Of a DNA stretch of 64,000 nucleotides, positions 32,138 to 42,632 are shown in pieces; the stretch's first letter is position 1; each line of letters begins with the position of its first letter. The notes under the pieces are model-generated. The model had not been told where the DNA came from. It saw only the letters and a program-made list of their open reading frames with translations, and made no database searches. The translations under genes and the position numbers were made by a program. This stretch comes from Guyanagaster necrorhizus (lineage: Eukaryota > Basidiomycota > Agaricomycetes > Agaricales > Physalacriaceae): NCBI RefSeq assembly GCF_019112545.1, contig NW_025064881.1:2429465-2493464 (forward strand), written 5' to 3'.

Positions 32138-32282
32138 ACTTTACTCACTAGTGTTGCACTTCCTCCCGACATACTCACCATCCCATTCGATCCAATACAT
32201 CATCCCGTCATTATACCACCTTTCTGTTACGTGGAATAAAATTTCGGACAAATTTTTCAGTGGACGAGTGAAACGACGTATG

Positions 32283-35168
32283 TTAACGGAGCGCCAATCT
32301 GGCCCCCACTGATGCTACCGTGTCAAGGATTCGGGCCACCTCTTCATCATACGATTGTTCCTCTAATTCCGTTGCTTTTTTCGCTGTCACGCCATTATTA
32401 CGAGCAGCGACATCCCGAGAACGCTTATCCCCCAGATTGTGTAATACAATCGAGCTCAAGTACTGGGCATCTGACGCTTCTCGGTACATCTCTAAAGCGC
32501 TAAAATCAGCCTCAGCCACTCGGAGATACGTGTTTGCTTCACGGAGGCTTTGTTCTAGCGCACAATATTAGTAACGGAAAGCATACGATGTGAGCCAGCA
32601 CAAACCAGTAGCCCCCTCGGCGGCTATAATACAACGAGCCAACGTGAAAGAAGCTAAGGCTCGTTGCTCTATGTCGTTTCCGGTGATCAGCTAGCAAGAA
32701 CTGTCAACATATAGACCCATGAATCACGTCACTAACACACCTGGGGCATAATTCTTTCCAACATACGTCGAGATCGCTTAGTCAACCCAAGCTCAAGACC
32801 TACGTCAGCGAGCATGATGATACTCGTTCGGTACAGATTTAACCGTAACAGAAATTCTGAATGCCAGAGGGACGTCAACAGGTGGTGCACAGCAGTTGGA
32901 GACTGTTCACAAGCCTAAAATGGTGTCAAAAAAGCATGCGATGAATGAAATCATCTCAAAATCCTACCCGCATTCGTATAACTTCATGCAGGTCATCAAA
33001 AATTTTAGATACCTGGGTCGGAGTACTATGAAGAGTATAATGGCGAGGATTGAAATTGCCAGGAGGCTTTCTAGGAAGTAGAAAACTGGAACACAACCGA
33101 TCTTGTTTCCTGGATTAGCATTCAATGAGCAAATTGCAAGCGGCGACCCGTAGAAAGATGCTAACCGACGGACGGCTCGTAAAACAAGAATATGCCATAT
33201 TTCTTGGGCCCAAGATGCATAGTCATCAATTGTCAATCCACGCCAGACGTCAGGTTCTAACAGTGATACAAGGGCTTGGGTATATTTGCCTTGGCGGGCT
33301 TGCTGTAGGAGGCTAAATATAATGTTGTCCGTGTAGATAAAGGGCGACGCACTCTGTAAGCCTTATTCAAAATAACAGTGAGACGGTTGTTGTTGTCACC
33401 TCCGTATTCAGTGAAGGCAATAACGATATTCTCCTCGACTTGAGCAAGCTGATCACACCCTAGAAGGTTCTATATTTCGATGTGGTGCCCGTGGAACCCG
33501 CGAAATTAACGAACCTGCGGCACTCCATACAATGCTCTGTACTGCATGTTGGCCCCATTGGCCGGCCTCATAGTCTTCCTCTCGATGTATTTCAGTCCGA
33601 TAGTCATACAACCCTATTGCTTGGACAATCTTTGCGAATGCTGCAGTTAAAGGTTGTTCCTGGGCTCAGATTAGTTCCAAGGGATCGATCACGGCTTATG
33701 GACGTACATTATTTACGTCGAGGAGTTTCTTGACATCAAAGAGGATTTCTGATGGGTGTAGGTCAGGTTGGAATTCATTCAATGGCACTTTCTTGCCCTC
33801 TTCACTGGGAGGTAATCTGTTTAGCATACTGAGGGGATGATGAGGAGCTGGTCTCCTGTGCATGGAACTCTAATACGTAGCACAGTGTTGCAAAATGATC
33901 TTGTCGCCGGCAATGCGAGAAACAGAAATGGCTTCAGATAAGATCTGCTGGAAGGTGAGAGTTTTATTATATCAGTACGGTGGGACTCAACTGTTCTAAC
34001 AGCCGTAAATTCATGTCGAAGATAATGCATGCGGATGAGACTCAGTAGCACATTCTGTCGTAAGCCGCTTAAGTTTCCGAGTAAGATACAATGATGAGAA
34101 AGAGAACACCATGGTTCTTACGAGTCGGGCCCGTCTGTGAACTGTTGCTCAAAGTATCGCCTGGCATTCTCATCCATAGCAAGCTCATCACCCGTTGCGT
34201 GTGCCTTTTCCATTCTGAAATGGGATTTCCGTGACTTATTGGAACTAAGCAGACCAGCTAGCAAGACGCACTCTTCATAAGGATCAGGCTGAGGCCAAGA
34301 TACTTGGTCGCCTCTTGTCCTGAATAATAACCGATCCACTTGTACGGTACATTAGTTATATAAATGATGGATGAGCCGCCACCCACCTGAGTTTAATGGA
34401 TCATCCAAGGTGCATGCGTATGTTCCAGAGTGCTCACTGGTGCACCAAGCGACATAATCGGTATGCAATGCAACCAGCCCAGCCCAAGACAATTTGAGAT
34501 AACTGATGTGACACCGTCGACAGAAGTATCCAAAAAGCGAGCGAGATGACTGAGAGAGACATTATATTTCGCTCGAGAGACTTCAAGTCTGAGGCGTACC
34601 AAGACCGACGGTGGATCCTAGAGCAAAAATTTAGCATGGCATCGGTATAGTTCAAAACTCACACTGACATCTTCGCTTCTCTCTTCAAACAATATGGCAA
34701 TACCTGGCAGCAATTGAAGAGGTGCCTCATAACAGAACAGGGTGCCCACCTCGAAGAAAAGCCGAGAGTCTGTCTGTCGCGTAAAGTTCTACGTGCTGAA
34801 TATAAAGTTAATGGGTAGCAACGATAAGCGCTCAGCCGACGTACAACGTTCCTAAATGAGTGTATTAGCTTTGACGCCTCTCCTTCCTGAGCCTTTGGGG
34901 CAGCGACAATGTCTTTGAGGAGCTGCTTCCATTTCTTCGGTTGAGCGACCTGTTGTTGATCAATATAGAATACCCTTATATAATGATGGGAATTGGTTGC
35001 TACCTCGGAGACTTCGTTCATCAGCAACCGATAGATATGAAGCAAGAAAGGCTGAGGCAGTAGCTTGGAGTCGTACTCTCGAAAGACGAGCATGAAGAGG
35101 GTCAACAAGACAACATGGTGGGGTCGAAGAATGTGCTGGCGCGCGATTGGCTTGATATTCGCATCCAT
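32283..35168 (-). CDS. APC5: anaphase-promoting complex subunit 5
   Basis: TPR-type scaffold of the APC/C, the ubiquitin ligase for securin and cyclins. About 14 exons in 2.9 kb. The start MDANIKPIARQHILRPHHVV then LLTLFMLVF fits the family N-terminus. The family's best-conserved segment is rebuilt around 34400-34540 (minus): CRRCHISYLKLSWAGLVAL then HTDYVAWC. Further down are AISVSRIAGDKIILQHCA, the TPR repeats EAGQWGQHAVQSIVWSAAG, LTIDDYASWAQEIWHIL and the C-terminal helical part ALEMYREASDAQYLSS, ending LASVGARLALR-like. Exon boundaries inside 32500-34000 were not all resolved. Confidence 0.85.
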
Positions 35169-35475
35169 GTAATGACAGGGTGAAGGAAGAAAATCGCGCC
35201 AAGGACGTGGCCACCGTGGTCACCAAAGAGGGTCGCTGCCCCGCTTTTCGGGTTTTTCGGGCCGGGACAAAAGAGAAATATCCTCATTTCTTATACACGG
35301 CTCTTTTATCTTTGTTTACCTTAGCAGAGAATCAATCTTGACTTTCTTGTATTTCCCTCCTTATCGTAAATCAAAATAGTACTTCATCAGGCTTCATGTA
35401 TGACCTCATGCCAATGTCCGTGAGATTACGTTCGTATCTTTCCCACATTCCTCAACTATCTACAGGTTATCTTCA
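35169..35475. promoter_or_regulatory. divergent promoter region, APC5 / amidase
   Basis: 307 bp between the starts; AT-rich near the amidase, GC-rich near APC5. No specific motif recognised. Confidence 0.4.
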
Positions 35476-37672
35476 ATGACTTGGCAAGAGGCAGTTTCAG
35501 AAAAGCGGAAGAGGCAGCTCGCGTCCATCCCCCAAGAGTGGACCTTGGCCAGTCTACCGTCAAAGGATCACCTTGACATTTCTGTTTTTCCAGACTCTTG
35601 TGGTCTTCTGACCCCGACAGAGCTGGAAATCACTAGGTCTGAAATCGATGGTCTCCTATCCAAGCTTGCGAAGGGCGACTGGACATCTGTACAAGTTACT
35701 ACAGCATTCTACAAACGTGCTATCATCGCGCATCAGCTGGTAGGCTCACATCAATGCACCCATATACATTCTGACAGAAGTGAAGACCAATTGCCTTACT
35801 GAAATATTTGTCGAAAAAGCGCTTGCTAAAGCTGCCGAATGTGACGACTATCTCAAGCAAACAGGCAAGGTGCTGGGACCGCTTCATGGTCTGCCTGTAT
35901 CCTTGAAGGATCAAATCAATATCAAGGGAATTGAGTCTACGATGGGTAAACTAGTCGTATTCGTACGAAAACGCGCTTATAAGCATTCCTGCAGGTTATG
36001 TTTCCTGGATTGGGACCTTCGCGGAGCGTAACGCCGTCCTTGTAGATATGCTAGACTCCTTAGGTGCTGTTCCTTTCGTCAAGACAAACGTTCCTCAGAC
36101 CTTGATGGTAAGTTTACTTTTCCGTAAAAGTGAATAATTCTTCTCAGTTGAAATTTTAGTGGGGGGAAACTTTCAATAACATTTTCGGACGCACCTGTAA
36201 TCCCCATAACAGATCTCTCACAAGTGGGGGCTCTTCTGGTGGGGAGGGTGCATTACTTGGTAGGTCATTTTTTGATAGTTCTAAATGGCATATGACATAA
36301 ATTTAATCCGCAGCACTCAGAGGGAGTCCTCTAGGTACGTGATTCGGCCGGAACGTAAGGAACACTTATTGATTTGAATATCAGGTATTGGTTCCGATAT
36401 CGGAGGGTAAGAAAGAGGCAAAGCTTGCATTGGATTGTCGTTGTGATCTTTCTCCTAGGTCGATCCGGATTCCGTCGTCTTTTTGTGGTATCTATGGATT
36501 ACGACCTTCCCATGGCCGGGTACCTTATGCGGGCTGTGTGAACTCGATGGAGGGACAGGACTCTATTATGTCCGTTCTGGGTCCAATGTCCAATAGCTTA
36601 AGCGGCCTCAAGTGTTTCATGAAAGCCGTAGTAGACGCGAAACCTTGGTACAAAGATGCCCTCGTCATCCCTAAGGCCTGGAGTGAAGAAGATTATAGGC
36701 TAGTCAACCACGGGGGAGGGAAATTGCTGTGTTTTGGTATTCTATGGGACGATAGATGCGTGGTACCGAATCCCCCCATAATTCGAGCGCTGGAGATGAC
36801 AAAGAAAGCATTACTGGCTGCTGGTCATAAAGGTTCCTGGTCGGCATTCGGTATAGTAGCATTGCTGATTATTCCCTTTAGTTGTTGATTGGGAGCCCTT
36901 CAAACATGACGCCCTTTCCAGGACTTCCGTAAGACCATCATTAGAATTACGATATAACAGTGCTAACGTCAATGTCATTAGTACGAAATTTGGGGCGCAG
37001 GTTGCGACGAAGACTATCGCGTAGTCGCTCAGATTTCTGGGGAACCTGTAATCTCCACCATGGGTCCTGATGGCAATTCAGAGCCTGGAGAGTCTAAACA
37101 TAAGGGGGGGATATCGGCGTACAAGCTGTGGCAAGTCCAAAAACAAAAGAGGGACCTACGGCAGGAGTATCTCGAGTATTGGCAAGCAACCCAGAAGACC
37201 ACGGGCACCGGCAGACCTGTTGATGCAATTATATCACCAGTGGCACCCTATGCCGCACCTCCACATGGTTTCAACCGGTGAATAAGCTGATCTACTTCAT
37301 CTACTACTACACTCACCCATCGACCTGAATCGCAAGAATAACGGATTACACAAGAATTTGGAATGTGCTTGATTACACCACTCTAGTTATCCCGGTGTCC
37401 AAAGTTGATCGTCACCTCGACGTGAAGAAACTTCCCCACAAATTCTACAGTGACAGGGACAAAGACAATTATGATCGATGTGGGTAGTATTTTGGTATAA
37501 TGGCAAAAATACTTATGACTCGTTGATAGATGACCCGGAAACCTTCAGAAATGCGCCTGTCGCAGTACAAATTGTGGGTCGAACGCTCGAAGAGGAAGCT
37601 GTCATCGGCATGGCAGAAATCGTTGATACTGCACTGAAAGCAACGAAGTCGCAGACTGCCTCTTATTTGTAA
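35476..37672 (+). CDS. amidase-signature family amidohydrolase
   Basis: Hydrolyses an amide bond through a Ser-cisSer-Lys triad. The N-terminus MTWQEAVSEKRKRQLASIP, then TPTELEITRSEIDGLLSKLA, matches fungal acetamidase-type enzymes. Catalytic Lys lies in LPVSLKDQINIKG; the Gly/Ser-rich signature is assembled from small exons as SLTSGGSSGGEGALLALRG, then SPLGIGSDIGGSIRIPSSFC, giving the cis-Ser and nucleophile Ser. Later landmarks are GVLGP-like SVLGPMSNSLSGLKCFMKAV and the C-terminal DAIISPVAPYAAPPHG. The exons around 36260-36470 are very short (about 21-22 nt). The substrate is not predictable; acetamide or aryl amides are possibilities. Nine to eleven exons, some junctions unresolved. Confidence 0.85.
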
Positions 37673-37900
37673 CGATATTCTGTATACGTATATGAAGAGT
37701 GTAAGATAATCGAAAGTCCTAGTGTATCTACGATACAAGCATGTAAGATAGAAGTGCAGGAATATGAGTGTCGTTGATAATACATATGTAAGTAGCTGTT
37801 GCTATACAGATAGGTTGTTGCGAGTTCCAAGTACTACATGCTGAAGGGTTGAAAAATGCAAGATACAAGATGCCAGTGTGTTTATCAGAAATCAGGCACT
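37673..37900. other. intergenic, convergent 3' ends
   Basis: Short A/T-rich spacer between the amidase and a minus-strand unknown. No gene seen. Confidence 0.4.
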
Positions 37901-39300
37901 TCATCCGAGACTAAGGCCACCGACGGCTTCGCCAGCCCCATCTACCTCCCTGTCTTCTCCATCAAACCTCCGAGTTCGAGGAACAGGTCTGATAATCGGG
38001 CTAGACAAACCCATCGATGCTCGTAATGTGGGACTAGACGTTATGCTCATAGAACGAGGGTACGATCCGGATATTGTCGGGGAAGATGTAGTAGAATTGA
38101 CGTTTGATGACGGTATTGATACAGGAATGGCAATAGGTATCCTGTTACTTCCTCGAGGAGAGCCTAGCGTGGAATGTGGGTCACGAAGGTGGGGGATCGA
38201 AGGGGAAACGGCTCGGCGTTTTGAGGCGGGATATGGGTCAAAACGATCATCAACTATTGGGAGTTTATGACCAGCATTATGAAAAACATAACCGAAAAGA
38301 ACGTACATTTGCGTTTCGCCGACCTCACAGCACTTGTCGTGGGAGGTGGTGTGTACCTCCATTGGGTCATTGATGATGTCGACATGGGTGAACAGGAAGG
38401 CTAGACAACATGGTGAGTATCACGTTCGCTAAGAAACAAAACGCGCGTACAGCATCAACGTCCATCAAACTGGAACTCTCAGAAATGTCAAGGTCCTCTC
38501 CACTAGCATTCTTACGACGATTGACAATGTTGATTGGATCGCTATGACTAGAAGGAGTGTAGGCGAAGGGACCGTAGTCCTCATCATCGCTGGGGGTGTC
38601 TTCCCTCTGGAAATCATCATGACCAGCCTCTTCAGGATAACGACCCCGGTCGGATGCGGAACGGGGGATGTGGGGTTGAAGGGGAAGTTCAGCCCCGGAA
38701 GCCACCAATCGTTGAAAGGCGGCCTCGGACTTGACTTCATTTTCGACAGGGCGAGATTCAGCGAGGAGGTTCAGTATACGGGGTTGTTTCGGCTGAGTTA
38801 ATAATTAGGCGCCATGGACATATAGTAAATAGATAACGACATACAGGAAAGGATAATCTGCGTCGGGGATAAGGACGCGAGTCTTGGGCGTCGGCCATTG
38901 ACGACGACAACCTGCGAGGGGAAGAGAGGTAAGGTCGAAGAATTTTGGTTTCTTGGGTGGCATCATCTTCTATACCAATAGAAGGAGTGGTATCCCCAGA
39001 GGATGAGCTATCGGTACGTATTGCTCCGCTACTGCCATCAGACAGGTCAGACGGTGAGTCGTGGTGGGTGTTCTTGTGCCTCGACGAGGAATGCAGTGTG
39101 AAGGATGTGGCTAACGGGCTCGACAGACGAGCGTCGGATAGAAAGCTCGCTTTGGGTGCTAGTATACTTGGGCGTCGTATTCTGTGCATTAACGCCGATT
39201 CATCCGAGGTGTGGGACGACGTCGAAGCCACGCTCGATGGGGGTAGGGCAAAGTCGACGGAGGAGGTGGGAAGCGGTCGTCTGGAAGAGTCCTTCGGCAT
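37901..39300 (-). CDS. unknown disordered protein, 414 aa
   Basis: I do not recognise the family. Four exons join in phase: 39300-38845, 38792-38451, 38400-38307, 38253-37901. The N-terminal third is Ser/Thr-rich (LPTSSVDFALPPSSVASTSS). A conserved-looking part follows: PRILNLLAESRPVENEVKSE, AAFQRLVASGAELPLQPH. The C-terminus joins to KRKFDDRFDPYPASKRRAV, then SPS and IPIAIPVSIPSS with TTSSPTISGSYPR, an NLS-like basic patch plus many S/T-P sites. This suggests a nuclear, cyclin-dependent-kinase-type target, but that is inference. An in-frame ATG at 39444-39442 would add 48 residues and leave only 21 bp to the divergent RRB1 start. Confidence 0.65.
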
Positions 39301-39465
39301 CGTGGAGGTCGACCACCACGATGGGCATCCAGTTAACAGTGGCGGCACGGTGACGGTAAGAGGGAGAGTTGAAGGAACTTTGACCTGAGCGGATCCTTTC
39401 CTTACGGTGTTCTGGGTCACGTGTGACGTTTCCTTGCATCTCATTATTCCCTACGCCTGTACCCA

Positions 39466-41160
39466 ATGTCAAAACGCTCCGCTACAGAACTGGTCCCCAA
39501 TGCCGAGAATGATGGACAGCCGTTTGAAAAAGCCTCCGGCAGTCGAATAAAGCGTGGAATGGCACACAACGACGAGATGGGCGAATTTGAAGATGCCTGG
39601 GAGGATGAGATTGAAAGTGACGAAGAAGTGGTCAATGAGGAACTAAACGATGATGAAAACGGTGAAGAAATATTTTTTCATCGTCAACTATCCTTGCTTA
39701 TTATGAAGCAGCGATGGAAATTGACGAGGAAGTCATTCCTGCAGTCGAAGACTCAGAAGAGCAGCCTCCACCCGGCAAAGTTTTCATACCCGGGTATCAT
39801 ACTCTAGATGAAGACGAAATATTGGAAGCCGACGAATCCGTATATCTTACGCGACACTCCATGAGTGTGGATTATCCCAGTCTGTCGTTTGATGTTCTAC
39901 GAGATAGCCTTGGCGACGAGAGGCAAAGCTTTCCGGCGACAGCTTACTTTGTAACTGGAGCTCAGGGAGAAACAATGAAAAAAAACGAACTTCGAGTTTG
40001 CAAATTGAGTTCGTTGCACAAAACACAGAAAAACGGTTCGTGAGATGATGAGTTACTATGTTATACTATCTGACTTGTCCTCAGGCGACTCGGATTCAGA
40101 GGATGAAGATGACGACGACGACGACGACAGACTTGATGAAGATCCAGTGCTTGAATATCGATCTGTTCTTCACGTCGGCGGCGTTAACCGGATACGAGCA
40201 CAACCGCTTCCTTCCTCAACTGCTCTACCTCCCGTTTCTCAGCCCTATCATGTCGCAACGTGGGCAGAAACGGGTAAGGTGCACATATGGGATGTCCGAC
40301 CACTTATCGAATCGCTCGATGTGCCCGGATATGCAGGGAATAAAGACCGAACACAGTCCCCTGTTTTCACCGTAAATTCTCATGGTAGAGCAGAAGGGTT
40401 TGCAATGGATTGGGCTGCTTCGGGTCCTTCTTCGTTGCGCCTGTTGACCGGCGATATTCACTCCAAAATTTATTTGACAACATCTACACCTTCTGGTTTC
40501 AATGCTCTTTCACAGCCTTTTACATCTCACACATCGAGCGTCGAGGATATACAATGGAGCCCTTCGGAGCCAACGGTGTTCGCGTCATGCTCAGCTGACA
40601 AAACGATCCAAGTTTGGGATGTCCGAGGCAAAGGACGTCAAAGTGTCGCTAGCATCGACGAAGCCCATGACAGCGACGTGAATGTGATTAGCTGGAATAA
40701 ATCAACGACTTATCTTCTTCTCAGCGGCGGAGATGAAGGTGGAATCAAAGCCTGGGATTTCCGCAACATGAAGAAAAAGAGGTGAGTAAGCCATATCCAC
40801 CCTTTCAGCCTTGGTCTTGATTCAGATTGTAGCACCACTGGCCCAGTTTCTGTGCCTATTGCTTCATTTAATTGGCACAAGGCGCCCATAACGTCTATCG
40901 AATGGCATCCAACGGAGGAATCTATGTTCTTGGCATCATCTGCGGATGACCAAGTCACCCTGTGGGACCTTGCTGTCGAGCAAGACGATGATGAAATGGG
41001 AACCACTGATTCTTCTGGCGAACACAATGTACCGGCCCAGCTGCTATTCTCTCACCATCAACAAAATGTAAAAGAGGCCCACTGGCATCCTCAGATACCG
41101 GGTTGGGTTATCAGCACGGGCGCCATTGGCTTTGATGTGTACAAGACTATCTCTGTTTAG
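39466..41160 (+). CDS. RRB1: ribosome assembly WD-repeat protein RRB1 (GRWD1)
   Basis: Dedicated chaperone of ribosomal protein L3 in the nucleus. The N-terminus MSKRSATELVPNAENDGQPF and acidic stretches (FEDAWEDEIESDEEVVNEE, then a run of nine Asp/Glu including seven consecutive Asp) are typical. The CAF1C-like segment is present: KVFIPGYHTLDEDEILEADE, SVYLTRHSMSVDYPSLSFDV. WD repeats follow with characteristic SVEDIQWSPSEPTVFASCSA, DKTIQVWDVR, VNVISWNKSTTYLLLSGGDE and PITSIEWHPTEESMFLASSA, DDQVTLWDLAVEQD. Ends WVISTGAIGFDVYKTISV. Four exons. Stop lies only 47 bp from the PA28 stop (convergent). Confidence 0.95.
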
Positions 41161-41207
41161 TGAGTTTAGAACTAAGGGTAGTTGATTAGAGCAGCATAAG
41201 AAACGGC

Positions 41208-42466
41208 CTAATAGAGTGCACGACTGTTGTTTGCCTTCGGGACCCGGATCTACGAACTTGGTTAGGTAATTGAACTCATAGAGGTAAGAATAAAGCCGCA
41301 GACCTTGGCAATGTTCTTTTGTATGAGGTCCATCAATGATGCATACATGTTGCGGATGTCTATGATATGCTGACGGGCAAAATAAATCTGCTTCTCATCA
41401 TGTTCCTTCAGAGCCAACTGGTGCAATCATTAATTCTGATGATTACAGATGTGGTTCGCCGTACCGTGTAGTCTTCTAAGTTGGGATACTTGATCAGCTT
41501 AGAGCATAGCTTTGCCCTGGTGATGTGATCTTGACGAGCGGTGTCGCGTAAATTGTATGCGCTCTCTTGCGCACGATGCAGTTCGGAAAGGACCTCTGAA
41601 TCGTCGGCGTTAAAAACGATGTAACCGTTAAATGCCAAGACAACCTTCTTGAATTTGAACCCCTGAAAACCTCGTGAATTGGCGTCATAGAACTCAAAAT
41701 GAGGGCTAACCAAAATTATCACCACTATACGAATGGGACTATCATTCATCCGGAACCAAAGATGAGTTAGAGCACGTACTCCTCAATTCTGTATATGAAA
41801 TGTCAGAAACAAGATGAAGGTGAAGAGAATAAAACATCACAGACTTTGGCATTGTCAGAGTTATCCACACTTTCACTTGATCCTTACGCGTCAAATTAGC
41901 AAACACAATGAGGGATAAAAGATAGGCGACATACAACCGTAGAAGATAGCTGCTCGCATTCTTGTTTGACAATTGCGTGTAGACCTGATATATGTCTATT
42001 CGCTACAACAGAGTTGGTGAAGCGAGCATTTTGTAAGACCATGCCGTCACTGTCAATTGCATGGGCCATCCGACGCTTTTTCGTTGGGGGATCTTCAGAG
42101 AATTGACCGTCGGGAGGAGGGTATACCATTGCGTCGGTTGTGGTCGAAGCATGAGACGAATGGAAAGGCGAAGAAGATGAATCAAATGACTGGATCATCT
42201 CCTGGAGCTCCCTGCTCTGGATTTAGTGCTAGAAAGACAAAGTATCCACTGTTTACAATATCTGTCTTGAAATTTCAATTGATTGTATAACGATGGGGAA
42301 GCGTGCAAGGCAGTACCTTGGAAGGGAATGTTTGAAAGACAATGTCTTCTCCAGAGCTTGCAAGGCCCATGCGAAATTTCTGAGGGGACCAGTATAAGTC
42401 ATACAGGTAGTCCAATTCCTTGAAAATGCAGCCGACCTCTATTTCCGCTGTAAGATGTTTGTTCAT
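41208..42466 (-). CDS. proteasome activator PA28 (REG) subunit
   Basis: ATP-independent 20S proteasome activator of the PA28gamma type, nuclear, found in animals and many basidiomycetes but absent from yeasts. Ten exons (42466-42437, 42379-42317, 42216-41935, 41882-41845, 41788-41780, 41724-41711, 41662-41645, 41595-41465, 41417-41304, 41249-41208) give 246 residues. Hallmarks: SSGEDIVFQTFPSK, basic insert TKKRRM, CEQLSSTVDQVKVWITLTMP, activation loop IEDGDNFGVQIQEEVLSELH (built from three microexons), CSKLIKYPNLEDYTLALKEH, DEKQIYFARQHIIDIRNMYA and the C-terminal RVPKANNSRALY that inserts in the 20S pockets. Confidence 0.93.
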
Positions 42467-42632
42467 TTGAAAGATGATAGTATGTGGCGAAGTCGCGCCT
42501 TAGCTACAGTTGACGTAGTTAGCTTCTTTATTCGGATGCTTGTGTATGTTTTCCAAGCGCTTTACTTGGACAAGCGACCTTCAAGTTAACGAACGTTCAC
42601 AGGGTGCAGAAGCTGTTGGTGCTCTCGTCAGT

